Origin: Filomicrobium sp. | Lineage (GTDB): Bacteria > Pseudomonadota > Alphaproteobacteria > Rhizobiales > Hyphomicrobiaceae | Reading direction: 5' to 3' | NCBI GenBank assembly: GCA_017792465.1 | Contig: CP051234.1 | Coordinates: 622,606 to 686,605 of the forward strand | DNA: 64,000 nt | In this document: in pieces, positions 35,103 through 43,996 of the stretch | Position numbering within the stretch: the first letter of the stretch is position 1 | Layout: the number at the start of each line of letters is the position of its first letter | The notes under the pieces: model-generated | Told to the model about the DNA's origin: nothing | What the model saw: the letters and a program-made list of their open reading frames with translations, nothing else | The model's database searches: none | Program-made: the position numbers and the translations under genes

Positions 35103-36917
35103 TTACCATTTTGCGTAGAGGCAATCGGCGGCATTGTCGGTGATTTCACACAGGCGATGGTCGAGAGGCAGCTCAAGCCCGTGGTTTGCATCGACATCAC
35201 GCAAACGGTCTCTTAGGAAGCTCGACAATTCAGCGCTATTGCCGCCAAGCGGCCATCTATTATCTTTTTCAAGCATCGCAATGCAATCCCACAGGCCTAA
35301 TTCGGGCGCGCAACACCTAAATCCGTGACCGTCGCCGTTGGCCAATACGAAGGAAATAGATGCGAGTTTGAATTTCGTAGCGTCCTCGGGGCCAATTTCC
35401 AGAACTGTGCCGTCCTGGCGCTTGATTTTTATGTGCGTAGCCTTTTTGCCGCTGCCCAGTTTGACGGCCAAGCCGCTGAAGTGAAGCCAAGGGCCTTCGC
35501 CGCGTTTGGCGATTGCATGTTGTATAGCTTGCCAGAGTGATTTGCCTGTCACCTCGCGGATGACGAACTTGTTTTTATATGGAAACATCTCTTCCAGATG
35601 CTGGCGCGTCAGCACGGTTCCAGCCGGCAGGGTCTGGTTCAGGCGGATTGCGCCGGCGTTGAGGATCGCGACATCGGCTTTTCCAGCTTCGCGGATTTCG
35701 TCGGCGAGCCAATCGCCAAAGCCGGTCTCGGCGGACCGGTTACGGATTTCCTCGGTTTCGATTTCAGAATTGACCTTGGCAAACGTCGTCTTGAGGCAGG
35801 CGCCCTGGTTCACCGACTTGAGGCAGGTCTTGCGGTTGTCACCAGTTAGCGAGATGCAGTCCTTCAGACAGAAGCGCTCTGCGTGCTGTCGCAGCCATAA
35901 CTTCGAGATGCGTTCGACCATTGGATCCGGCTTGCGGTTTTGGTCGAGCGCTTCAAGCCTGCCGTCTATCTTGATTTCACCGTCGGGGGATTTTGCAAAT
36001 TCGATCACCCATGCCGAGAGCGCGTCAGCGTCGGCCTTGAAGAGGCGCGGATTTTCGGCTGGAAACGCCATGGCTGTGTGGTCATGACCGCCGATGACCA
36101 GATCGGGAGGTTCTTGGCACTTACGCACGTCCGACGGCAGTTGTTGCCAATCCGGTCCAATGCCTAGAAGGTCGAGGTCGTCTAGATAAGAAAGATGGGT
36201 CAGGGCGACGACGACGTCTGCTCCCTGACTGCGCAGGTCTGCTGTAATTTCGCAGGCCGACTTGACCGGGTCGGATACGATATCTGCGTAGGTCTTGCCG
36301 GACAACGTTACGCCAAAGAGGCCAATTTTCAGGCCACCGCTTTCGATCATGCGGCTCGGCTTGATCTTCGGATTGCCAGCCAGCGGTTTGAGAGGCTCGC
36401 AGCGTGAAAAGTCGAGGTTGGCTGCGAGCCACGTGAATTCGGATTTTGTGACGAGATCCGCCAACGGGCCATTGCGGCTGCAATGGGTGTCGTCGAATTC
36501 ATGGTTGCCGAAAGCGACGAACATCCGTTCGTCAAATGCGCCCTCTGCGGGGTCTCCATCCATGATGTTCATCACATCTACCATCTGTTCGCCCGCGTAG
36601 GTGCGACCCAGAAATGAGGGGCTCAGGAAGTCGCCTGCGTGGAGAAATAGAAGATCGGGCGATGTCTTTTCCAAGTCCTGGCGCAGTGCGCGGACGCGGC
36701 CCATGCCACCGGCAATACCGCTGTCGATTCCTTCGATGCGATAGACATCGTTGATCGAGAGGATGACGGCCTTGCGCTCTGGTTCAGCGGCGCGCGCCAT
36801 GTGGGATGGGCCTGAACAAACCACACCCAAGGCTAAAACCAGGACCATTCCGAGCGCGACAGCGGGCAACCTCACAATGGCGAAAAAACCTCGGCGTCTT
36901 TCCAACTCGTCTGACAT
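35103..36917 (-). CDS. Secreted 5'-nucleotidase/metallophosphatase family protein
   Basis: 604 residues. A long N-terminal signal or anchor (hydrophobic about 17-34) is followed by a calcineurin-like metallophosphoesterase domain with DVYRIEG, HAGDF, FGNHEFD and GGHDHT motifs. A C-terminal 5'-nucleotidase domain (about 390-570) includes ILNAGAIR and MFPYKNK. The first motif has N-D-V-Y rather than the usual D-x-H, so one metal ligand may differ. Substrate may be nucleotides or other phosphoesters in the periplasm. It follows the unknown gene 36942-37799 by 24 bases. Confidence 0.85.
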   Translation of the reverse strand: MSDELERRRGFFAIVRLPAVALGMVLVLALGVVCSGPSHMARAAEPERKAVILSINDVYRIEGIDSGIAGGMGRVRALRQDLEKTSPDLLFLHAGDFLSPSFLGRTYAGEQMVDVMNIMDGDPAEGAFDERMFVAFGNHEFDDTHCSRNGPLADLVTKSEFTWLAANLDFSRCEPLKPLAGNPKIKPSRMIESGGLKIGLFGVTLSGKTYADIVSDPVKSACEITADLRSQGADVVVALTHLSYLDDLDLLGIGPDWQQLPSDVRKCQEPPDLVIGGHDHTAMAFPAENPRLFKADADALSAWVIEFAKSPDGEIKIDGRLEALDQNRKPDPMVERISKLWLRQHAERFCLKDCISLTGDNRKTCLKSVNQGACLKTTFAKVNSEIETEEIRNRSAETGFGDWLADEIREAGKADVAILNAGAIRLNQTLPAGTVLTRQHLEEMFPYKNKFVIREVTGKSLWQAIQHAIAKRGEGPWLHFSGLAVKLGSGKKATHIKIKRQDGTVLEIGPEDATKFKLASISFVLANGDGHGFRCCAPELGLWDCIAMLEKDNRWPLGGNSAELSSFLRDRLRDVDANHGLELPLDHRLCEITDNAADCLYAKW

Positions 36918-36941
36918 CTTCGTCTCCCCCGTTCGGTGCGT

Positions 36942-37799
36942 TCATCCTTTGATGCGCGATGCCAATCGACGCGTTGCCGCCTGGCGCATCTCCCGAGACT
37001 TCGTGATGAAGCCTGCCAGGCGCGTGCGTTCGGCGCGGTCTTTGCCGGCATCATATAGCGCGACGGCCAGAGCGAGCGCCTTCAATTGGTCGTCGGTGAT
37101 CGTGCGGCCCTGCCCCTCATCTTGCCCCCATCTGCCGGGGTGGAATGAGTAGGTGACTTTGGGCTGATCGTTCGCCAAGTGGTAGAGCAGCCTTCCCGGC
37201 GCCGAGACGTTCTTGATGATCGCATCAGGAATCATATCGAGCCACTTCTGGTGCTGCTGCCAACGCCAAGTGTTGGGGCTGTTGTGAGTGCGCACCCGCA
37301 ATCCGATGATGCGCAGGCGGCGTTGAACGGCATTCCAGTCGATACCGTCGCGCTCGGCTTGCATATGCAGGAGCGAAACGAAGTTCTTCATGGTTCCACC
37401 ATGGGCAACGAAATCGACGAGCGCCAAAGGCCTGTCGGCGGAGCTGATGGTGGCCGCGTCTACGCCTTCTTCCTTCAAATACGCGAAGAATGCATCGAGC
37501 TTTTCTGGATCGATGGCGGCCAGACCATCGGGGCCGGCCCAGCGCAGGGAGAATTGCACCAAGTGCAGCGATGGCGCTTCGTCAACGCCTTCGAATACGC
37601 CGCTGAGGTAGTCGAAGAAATTTTCCGGTGTGCGACCAATGAAGGCGAGGTTGGCATCGTCGGCAAAGGCAATGACGCGGGCTGCAGCTTGTCTGAGATC
37701 GCGCAGAAGGCCGTAGGCTCTGGGATCGACCTTGCCGGCCTGTTCAATGAGCGTGCCGAGCTGCTCGCGTTTGGTGATGCTCCAGCGGAACGGTTTCAT
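36942..37799 (-). CDS. Conserved-looking protein of unknown function
   Basis: 285 residues from the ATG at 37799, which has GGAGG 11 bases upstream. It is soluble, mixed alpha/beta, with the segments FADDANLAFIGRTPENFFDYLSG split here as AFIGRTPENFF near residue 54 and DYLSGVF near 66, and RWQQHQKWL near residue 180. The FIGRTPENFFDYL region recalls phosphoribosyltransferase-like (PELOTA/RNA-associated) proteins, but I cannot assign a family. It lies between the iron genes and the 5'-nucleotidase on one strand and is probably co-transcribed with the latter. Confidence 0.65.
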   Translation of the reverse strand: MKPFRWSITKREQLGTLIEQAGKVDPRAYGLLRDLRQAAARVIAFADDANLAFIGRTPENFFDYLSGVFEGVDEAPSLHLVQFSLRWAGPDGLAAIDPEKLDAFFAYLKEEGVDAATISSADRPLALVDFVAHGGTMKNFVSLLHMQAERDGIDWNAVQRRLRIIGLRVRTHNSPNTWRWQQHQKWLDMIPDAIIKNVSAPGRLLYHLANDQPKVTYSFHPGRWGQDEGQGRTITDDQLKALALAVALYDAGKDRAERTRLAGFITKSREMRQAATRRLASRIKG

Positions 37800-37904
37800 G
37801 TTCTGGCCGACCTCCAGAAGCAATCGGGTGGCGCCACTGCGCAAACATGCCAGCTTGTTTGCGCGTAACTACGTCTTGTCTTGGTGGCGCCAAGCCTTGG
37901 CCGT

Positions 37905-39026
37905 TCAGCCGGTGGTGGTCAATAGTTTCAGCATATGATTGTCAAAGGAAATGCGCGGCAGCTTATGCAGGTTGTCGCCTTTGCCGCTCGGGCCGGTTTC
38001 ATGGAGCTCGCCAAGGCCGGAGGAGACGATGAAACCGCCGTGATCGGAGGCAGCGACGCCGCAGCCGTCCTTGATTCTGTGACGTTCGAGAATCTTGCCG
38101 TTGCTGGCATCTATGAAAATTGTCGTGCCGGCGCGCGGGGCCGATGCAGCGATGAATTGACCGTCGCGACTTGCCGTCACCGAACCGATGTAGCCGTTCA
38201 GGCTTGGTCCAAATGTGGGCTCGGCCTCGCAGAAACAGATTGGCTTGTCGCGGCTGACATGCGCCATCAGCATCGGCGCTTCGTCGCGCGACCCTTCCCA
38301 CTGACCGCCGACCCAGACCTGGCCTGTTGCATCCTGGCAGATGTGGCGCAAGGACAGCTGATGGATGTCGGCTGGGGCTTCATGGCGCGCAATCACATCT
38401 CCGGTCAGTCGGTCGAGAAACACGATCGATGGTTGCATCGTTGCAAGATTGAGTTTGGTGCGGCCGGCGGCTGGATGCGTTTCAATGCCGCCATTGGCGA
38501 TGCAAATGGTGCGGCCATCTTTCAGAAGGAGGAGGTCGTGCGGTCCGATTCCCTGTGTATCGAGTTCGCCGATCCTGCGGAAACCGGCTCCTACGTCGTA
38601 GATGCCCAGCACGCCGCGGGCGTTTTCATAATCGTTCTCGGTGGCGTAGAGCAGCCGGCCGTCGGGGGAGAAGACGCCATGACCGAAGAAATGCCGATCC
38701 TCGGGCGAATTGAACAAGACCGGGGCTTTGGCGCGGGTAAGATCGTAGGCCATTGCAAATGTGCCGGGCCGGCGTGCGAAGACGACAGCCAGGTTTGCCG
38801 TTGGCGATGCAGTGACATCGTGACCGCGGCCGGCCAAAGGAACTGTGTCGATAAGGTCGCCAGCGGCCGTCACCACAACGAGGGCATATCGCCCATCTTC
38901 GAGTTTTGCCGCTGAGGCGTAGAGTGCCTGCTTTGGTCCGGATAGACTGGCGGCTGCGGCACGATGAGAATAGCTGGCGAGTGCGGATGCGCCGAGTGCC
39001 AGGAAGTGTCTGCGATCAATCACCAT
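37905..39026 (-). CDS. DUF1513 exported protein of imelysin iron clusters
   Basis: 373 residues. A Tat-like N-terminus ([15 protein letters not shown]) leads to a seven-bladed beta-propeller-like sequence with repeated HDVTASP, GHGVFSPDGR, GPHDLLLL and LRHICQD blades, the DUF1513 pattern. Such proteins accompany imelysin and di-haem DUF1111 genes in iron-regulated clusters, and are thought to act in periplasmic iron acquisition. Its start overlaps the end of the imelysin gene by 11 bases. Confidence 0.85.
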   Translation of the reverse strand: MVIDRRHFLALGASALASYSHRAAAASLSGPKQALYASAAKLEDGRYALVVVTAAGDLIDTVPLAGRGHDVTASPTANLAVVFARRPGTFAMAYDLTRAKAPVLFNSPEDRHFFGHGVFSPDGRLLYATENDYENARGVLGIYDVGAGFRRIGELDTQGIGPHDLLLLKDGRTICIANGGIETHPAAGRTKLNLATMQPSIVFLDRLTGDVIARHEAPADIHQLSLRHICQDATGQVWVGGQWEGSRDEAPMLMAHVSRDKPICFCEAEPTFGPSLNGYIGSVTASRDGQFIAASAPRAGTTIFIDASNGKILERHRIKDGCGVAASDHGGFIVSSGLGELHETGPSGKGDNLHKLPRISFDNHMLKLLTTTG

Positions 39027-40179
39027 CTAACTCATTGAACCCCAGAAAGAGACCGGTGGCCGGTACGATTTCGCGGCCAACGATCTGGCGAAGGCCGTTG
39101 GTGAAAAACTTGAGCCGCGCGAGCGGCCGCGTTTTCTGCTTGACATCGGCGGACTTTTCCTTGGCTGCCTGGGCTGGAAGCTTCAGCTGCTTAGCTTGTT
39201 GCGCCATGCCCTTGTAGGCATTGGGCAGCCATTCGACGATCCACTTTTTCTTTTGGTCCTTTGCTGCAATTTGCTTGGCATAGGCATCGAGACCCATGAC
39301 GCGATGCAATTCGCCAAGCGATGCGATCTGATTTGAGAGATAGGATTGGGACAAGCCGGCACTTTCAAACGGCAAGCGGGCCCACTTCTTCGACTTGGTC
39401 ACCGCGTCAAGCCAAGGCAGGACCTGATTGTCGCGAATGATTTGCAAAGCCGTCAGGTAGGATTTGACGATCTCGGCTGCGACGTCGGCCTCGGTTTTGT
39501 AAATCTGATTTTCGGGGCCTGGCGATAGCATCGTCGCGCGCCACCCCTGAGGGCCCAGCCAACCGGCTTGCATATCGGCTGCCTGCTTGGACACGTTAGC
39601 GGCAATGGCCTTGGCCAGTTCGCAGCGGTATTTGCGCGCTTCGGACTTTTCAGACGATGAGCCCGAAAACAGGAGCATTTCCAGAGCTGGAAGTCCCTGG
39701 ATGGCGACCGACTGCTTTTCCATGGCGCCGGGCTGCAACAGGGCTTCGTTATGGTTTGCGAGAACTCCGCGCATTTGACGGCGGACGATGCCACGCGGAT
39801 CGGGCCAGAAGGAGATGCGTGTTGCCCGGTCGCGTTTGCGGGCCGGACCGATGCGGTCGGTGGCGACGCGGGCCCAGCTTGAGACGGCGTCAGCGAACGC
39901 CGCGTTGACTTCTGAGGCAGCATTGGGATCGCTTTGAAGGCAGTCTTTGGCGATTGCGGAAGACAGGTCGCCGGCCTTCTGCGCGAAATGTTCGAGGTTG
40001 GGAAGAATGTGCTTGTCGATCGCTGCAATGACCATCTCGCGATAAGATGGAACGTCGCCTTGCTGGGGCGCTGGTGCGCCCTTCTTGGCATATGCAGCTG
40101 TTGGAACGACACTTGTGAGGACGGCCATGGCAAGCAATGATGCAAGCCATGGCGCGACGTTGTAAGTCTTAGAAATCAT
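39016..40179 (-). CDS. Imelysin-family periplasmic protein
   Basis: 387 residues with a signal peptide (cleavage near AAYA-K, residue 30). Two imelysin-like helical repeats are seen; the motifs [10 protein letters not shown] near residue 123 and [13 protein letters not shown] near residue 160 are typical. Imelysins (IrpA, insulin-cleaving membrane protease relatives) take part in iron uptake; protease activity is not implied. Its ATG overlaps the bfr stop by 4 bases, placing iron storage and imelysin in one transcript. Confidence 0.87.
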   Translation of the reverse strand: MISKTYNVAPWLASLLAMAVLTSVVPTAAYAKKGAPAPQQGDVPSYREMVIAAIDKHILPNLEHFAQKAGDLSSAIAKDCLQSDPNAASEVNAAFADAVSSWARVATDRIGPARKRDRATRISFWPDPRGIVRRQMRGVLANHNEALLQPGAMEKQSVAIQGLPALEMLLFSGSSSEKSEARKYRCELAKAIAANVSKQAADMQAGWLGPQGWRATMLSPGPENQIYKTEADVAAEIVKSYLTALQIIRDNQVLPWLDAVTKSKKWARLPFESAGLSQSYLSNQIASLGELHRVMGLDAYAKQIAAKDQKKKWIVEWLPNAYKGMAQQAKQLKLPAQAAKEKSADVKQKTRPLARLKFFTNGLRQIVGREIVPATGLFLGFNELDGD

Positions 40180-40661
40180 TCGACATCGTTTGCAGAGTCG
40201 GCGTTCAGCAAACCGTAATTCTCAACGCCAACCTTTTCTAGGAGTTCGATCTGCGTCTCAAGGAAGTCGATGTGGCCTTCTTCATCGGTCAGCAGTTCTT
40301 CGAAAAGCGCCATGGAGACATAGTCGTCCTTGTCGCGGCAAAGGGCGCGGCCCTTCATATAGTGTTCTTTGGCGACATACTCACCTTTCAGGTCGCATTC
40401 GAGGACTTCCTTGATGTTCTGGCCGATCATCAAGGGAGCGACATGCTGCAGGTTCGGATGGCCTTCGAGGAAGATGATCCTGCTGATGATCTTATCGGCG
40501 TGGTGCATCTCTTCGATTGATTCTTCACGTTCTTTCTTGGCGAGCTTGGTGTATCCCCAATCCTCGAGCAAACGGTAGTGCAACCAGTACTGGTTGACAG
40601 CTCCAAGTTCGAGTTTCAGCGCTTCGTTGAGCATATCGATGACTTCTGTGTCACCCTTCAT
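40176..40661 (-). CDS. bfr: Bacterioferritin
   Basis: 161 residues from the ATG at 40661 (AAGGAAG 5 bases upstream). All ferroxidase ligands are at the canonical numbers: Glu18, Glu51, His54, Glu94, Glu127 and His130. The haem-ligating Met52 is present, so this should be a haem-containing 24-mer iron store. It lies between bfd and the imelysin gene in an apparent iron operon. Confidence 0.96.
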   Translation of the reverse strand: MKGDTEVIDMLNEALKLELGAVNQYWLHYRLLEDWGYTKLAKKEREESIEEMHHADKIISRIIFLEGHPNLQHVAPLMIGQNIKEVLECDLKGEYVAKEHYMKGRALCRDKDDYVSMALFEELLTDEEGHIDFLETQIELLEKVGVENYGLLNADSANDVE

Positions 40662-40755
40662 GACGACTTCCTTTTCACATTCGACAGACTGCGAGACAGT
40701 GCTCCGCAATCGGCAATTTTTCAAGACGGGCGGAAGTCGTCTATCTAGACCAGAA

Positions 40756-41067
40756 TCAGTTTTTCTGGGGAGCCTTCATTTTGTCTGTCGGGAGTGAAGT
40801 AGGAAGTGCGTCGTTCTGGCGTCGTCTGCGATCCAGCGCGTTCTGACATGCATCAGGGCTGATTAATCCCTTCGCCTCCAGCTCGATCAGCTTTTGATAT
40901 ATGATATCAACAGCATAAGGCGCGCAGCCGCAGCATTTCATCTTTTTTTGAAGGTGGCGCCAAACAACCCCAGGGGTCGGGATTGGTGCGTCGTCTTCAA
41001 TCATGATTTCCAAGAGGGCCAGTTCGATATCGTGATCGGTGATGACCGTACATGAGCAGATTATCAA
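40756..41067 (-). CDS. bfd: Bacterioferritin-associated ferredoxin-like [2Fe-2S] protein
   Basis: 103 residues from a TTG start at 41067, supported by GAGGGA 6 bases upstream and by the family N-terminus ([10 protein letters not shown]). The four cysteine ligands are C4, C6 and the pair in KCCGCAP (three Cys, of which two would ligate). The C-terminal 40 residues are an extension rich in Arg/Gln and Pro/Lys compared with the usual 65-75-residue Bfd. Bfd reduces bacterioferritin to release iron, which fits the adjacent bfr. Confidence 0.88.
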   Translation of the reverse strand: MIICSCTVITDHDIELALLEIMIEDDAPIPTPGVVWRHLQKKMKCCGCAPYAVDIIYQKLIELEAKGLISPDACQNALDRRRRQNDALPTSLPTDKMKAPQKN

Positions 41068-41081
41068 CGTCGGTCCCTCTC

Positions 41082-41606
41082 TTAGTGCACCGGTTCCGGC
41101 TGTGAATCGATGTAGGAATTGGCGTTGACGATCCAGCGCGGCGAAACGATCTGGTCCTGGCTGCGCAGCGTGATGGCGAACGTGTCTGCATGATGCAGGA
41201 CTTCATCCATCATCGCGGTATCAACGAGTGCGAACGCGCAGGCCCGCATCGCCGGGCACGTATTGTGCTGGCTGGCTGCGATCATCGAAATGGCCAGGCA
41301 TTCGTCACGGCAGAAGTTGCAGGTGTCGGAGTCATTGATCTCGACACGGCGATGGGACGCTTCGCTGACCGATTTCGCCCACGACGAAAGGCAGCCGACG
41401 ACGACGCGCGCCGAGCAAGGTTTCATGATGTTGGAATAAAGACGCCAGACCTTTTCCCAGTGGCGGACGTCACCTGTCTGGTAACCCGCTATCCAGCCAC
41501 GGAAACCGTGGCCCACCAGTAGTTCGGGGGCTATTGCCTTGAGGGCGTCATCGGATCTGCCCCCCTCGTCCACCCTATAAAAGGGGCGGTGCGAAGATCT
41601 CGTCAT
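41082..41606 (-). CDS. Cys-rich unknown protein at the head of the bfd-bfr operon
   Basis: 174 residues from the ATG at 41606 (GGAG 6 bases upstream). I do not recognise a family. The middle holds CNFCRDEC near residue 92 and CPAMRAC near residue 115, plus two earlier Cys (KPCSARVVVGC), giving seven cysteines in about 60 residues. This suggests a metal or iron-sulfur site. There is no signal peptide. It lies 14 bases before bfd and downstream of the Irr-like box, so it is probably part of iron-controlled metabolism. Confidence 0.75.
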   Translation of the reverse strand: MTRSSHRPFYRVDEGGRSDDALKAIAPELLVGHGFRGWIAGYQTGDVRHWEKVWRLYSNIMKPCSARVVVGCLSSWAKSVSEASHRRVEINDSDTCNFCRDECLAISMIAASQHNTCPAMRACAFALVDTAMMDEVLHHADTFAITLRSQDQIVSPRWIVNANSYIDSQPEPVH

Positions 41607-41757
41607 TTTCAACTCCAATCGAAGGGGTTCAAGGCCCCGACATCGGACACTTCGAATTCATTTTGCTTTGGTCAGAAAACTCGGATCTGTTTCTCAAGTC
41701 AACCAATAATTCTCAGCAAGTCAAAATAGTCGCTAAGCTTTTTTGGAATGAATCAAG

Positions 41758-41774
41758 ATTAGAACCGGTCTAAT
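41758..41774. promoter_or_regulatory. Irr-type iron control element (ICE-like box)
   Basis: ATTAGAACCGGTCTAAT matches the rhizobial Irr box TTTAGAAYNRTTCTAAA, as I recall it, at 14 of 17 positions. It lies about 150 bases upstream of the Cys-rich/bfd/bfr/imelysin operon and just past the end of the Rrf2 gene. Confidence 0.55.
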
Positions 41775-41788
41775 TTCCCGACGTTACT

Positions 41789-42295
41789 TCATTTGGCTGC
41801 CGGAGCTTGAGTTCTCCGCGGGCTGCGCGGCTTGCGTGCTTCGATCGGCGGTTCGGATTTGCGGGTGGCGCGCTTTTTAGCGGTTTTGGCCTTCGAGGCC
41901 TCTTGATCTGCTGCTGCTGCCAGGTCGGCAATGCTGTTCTGGTTTAAAACCTCAAGGAACGCACTCAGAGCCTCTCCCATGAGTGGGACATTTTGACCGG
42001 TCGTTTCACCGCTCGTCGATAATCCAGACGTATCTGCGTCGGGATATTCCATCGCGGCCACGACTTCACCGACTTTGATCAGATTTGCCGGCCGTGCGAG
42101 TGCGACTCCGCCGTTGCGGCCGCGCATTGCCGTCACAAAGCCGGCGCGCGAAAGGAGATGGACGATCTTGAAGGTATTTTGCTGAGTCAGTTCCAATTGG
42201 ACGGCAAGATCTGCGACCTTGACCATCTCGGCTTCAGCTCTTGAGCAAGCGACGAGCAGCCGAACTGCGTGAGTTGTTGTTTTATTCAAGTTCAT
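41789..42295 (-). CDS. Rrf2-family regulator without iron-sulfur cysteines, with basic tail
   Basis: 168 residues from the ATG at 42295 (MNLNKTTTHAVRLLVAC); the open frame reaches 42436. The winged-helix N-terminus (LAVQLELTQQNTFKIVHLLSRAGFV as LAVQLELTQQNT and IVHLLSRAGF) and RGRNGGVALARP wing are typical of Rrf2/RirA/NsrR. The three-Cys cluster that holds Fe-S in IscR, NsrR or RirA is absent; only Cys17 exists. The last 40 residues are Lys/Arg/Ala/Pro-rich. It is divergent from the second imelysin gene and may sense something other than Fe-S status. Confidence 0.85.
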   Translation of the reverse strand: MNLNKTTTHAVRLLVACSRAEAEMVKVADLAVQLELTQQNTFKIVHLLSRAGFVTAMRGRNGGVALARPANLIKVGEVVAAMEYPDADTSGLSTSGETTGQNVPLMGEALSAFLEVLNQNSIADLAAAADQEASKAKTAKKRATRKSEPPIEARKPRSPRRTQAPAAK

Positions 42296-42569
42296 TTCGT
42301 TGCAGCCTGTCGTAGTTTCCAGGTCTTCTCGCTTTGTTTCTTTATGCACCGACTTTTCGCAAACGGTGGCTTGATGCGCAATCCAACAATGGGCGTTACT
42401 CAAACACAACGCACCTGAGGTCATGGTATAGCACACCCACCTTATACTTGACGAGTGTCGTACAGAATAGGTATTTCAGAGTCCAGCTCACGTTTTCTTT
42501 ATCTAGCGGGAGCCTGCCTTCAATCCGAAAAGCCGGGGCCTTGAACCCCGTTGCCTTGGAGATCTACCC

Positions 42570-43853
42570 TTGTTTACTCGCAAAATCCTGTCATCCCTCG
42601 TCGTCCCTGCGCTCCTCATCACGGTGCCGCACAACGCCCGAGCCGATGCACCAAACGCTGCCTCCGTCGTCAGCCAGTATGCTGATATCGCCGAAGCCAA
42701 CTATTCCGACGCCTTGTCGTCAGCGCAAAAACTGCAAGCTGCCGTCGACAGCCTCATTGCCAAACCGAGCGATGCAACCTTGAAGGCTGCTCGTGAAGCC
42801 TGGTTGGCCGCACGCGCGCCTTACCAGCAAACCGAAGCGTTTCGCTTTGGCAATCCGATTGTCGATGACTGGGAAGGCAAAGTGAATGCCTGGCCGCTCG
42901 ACGAGGGACTGATCGACTATGTGGCCGGGACCTACGGCGACGATAATCCTGAAAACGAATTCTACGTCGCCAACGTCATCGCCAATGAAAAGATCACGTT
43001 CGGCAGCAAAGAGATCGATGCCAGCAAGATCACGGCGGCGTTGCTCGCAGATGAGTTGCAAGAGGCCGGCGGTGTCGAAGCCAACGTTGCGACGGGCTAC
43101 CACGCCATCGAGTTTCTTCTTTGGGGACAGGATCTCAACGGGACGGGTCCAGGTGCAGGCGCGCGCCCTGCCACAGACTATGACACCAAAAACTGCACCG
43201 GCGGCCATTGCGACCGACGCGCAGCATATTTGAAAGCCGTCACCGATCTTCTCATCGATGATCTGAAGTGGATGGTCGCCCAGTGGGGCAAAGACGGATC
43301 GGCCCGCAAAGCTGTTGTCAGTGCCGAAGGCGATGGCGGCGTGCAGGCGATCTTCACGGGATTGGGTTCGCTGTCCTACGGCGAGTTGGCCGGCGAGCGA
43401 ATCAAGCTTGGCTTGATGCTGCACGATCCCGAAGAGGAGCACGATTGCTTTTCAGATAACACGCACAACTCGCACTATTACGACGTTGTAGGGATGCGAA
43501 ATGTCTATTTGGGCGAATATTCCACGGTAGATGGAAAGACGATCAAAGGCCCAAGTGTTTCGGATTTGGTGCGCGCCAAATCGCCAGAGATTGACGCTGA
43601 TGTTCGTGCGGCAATCGAGAATACCGTTGCCAAGATGGGGGCATTGAAGAAGCGCGCCGAGACGGTTGAGCGTTACGATCAGATGATCGGTCAGGGAAAT
43701 GCAGAGGGTAATGCCGTCGTGCAGGCCGCTGTCGATGCTCTGGTCGCTCAAGCCAAGGCCTTTGAAAAAGCTATCGCGGCCTTGGGTATTTCAGCCATTC
43801 AGTTCGAAGGCTCCGACAGTCTCGACAATCCGACAGCCGTAGGGAACCCATAA
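42570..43853 (+). CDS. Imelysin/IrpA-family iron-regulated periplasmic protein
   Basis: 427 residues from a TTG start with GGAG 8 bases upstream. The signal peptide ends NARA-D near residue 25. The GxHxxE motif characteristic of imelysins is present as GYHAIEFLLWGQD near residue 175, and a long helical second half follows. IrpA-like proteins are needed for growth under low iron in some bacteria and probably bind or move iron species in the periplasm. It differs strongly from the other imelysin at 39016-40179. Next downstream are a porin and a di-haem protein, its usual partners being the latter. Confidence 0.9.
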   Translation: MFTRKILSSLVVPALLITVPHNARADAPNAASVVSQYADIAEANYSDALSSAQKLQAAVDSLIAKPSDATLKAAREAWLAARAPYQQTEAFRFGNPIVDDWEGKVNAWPLDEGLIDYVAGTYGDDNPENEFYVANVIANEKITFGSKEIDASKITAALLADELQEAGGVEANVATGYHAIEFLLWGQDLNGTGPGAGARPATDYDTKNCTGGHCDRRAAYLKAVTDLLIDDLKWMVAQWGKDGSARKAVVSAEGDGGVQAIFTGLGSLSYGELAGERIKLGLMLHDPEEEHDCFSDNTHNSHYYDVVGMRNVYLGEYSTVDGKTIKGPSVSDLVRAKSPEIDADVRAAIENTVAKMGALKKRAETVERYDQMIGQGNAEGNAVVQAAVDALVAQAKAFEKAIAALGISAIQFEGSDSLDNPTAVGNP

Positions 43854-43996
43854 CCATTTCGCTTTCCGCTTCTGGCGGATCTGAAATTCACTGGACTGGA
43901 TTTGGTAATCGTCGTTTTGCGTACCGAGCTTGGGGGTACTTCGCTCCGTAGGTTTGCGCCTTGCCTAAATCCAGTCTCTCAAGAGGGACACGAACG

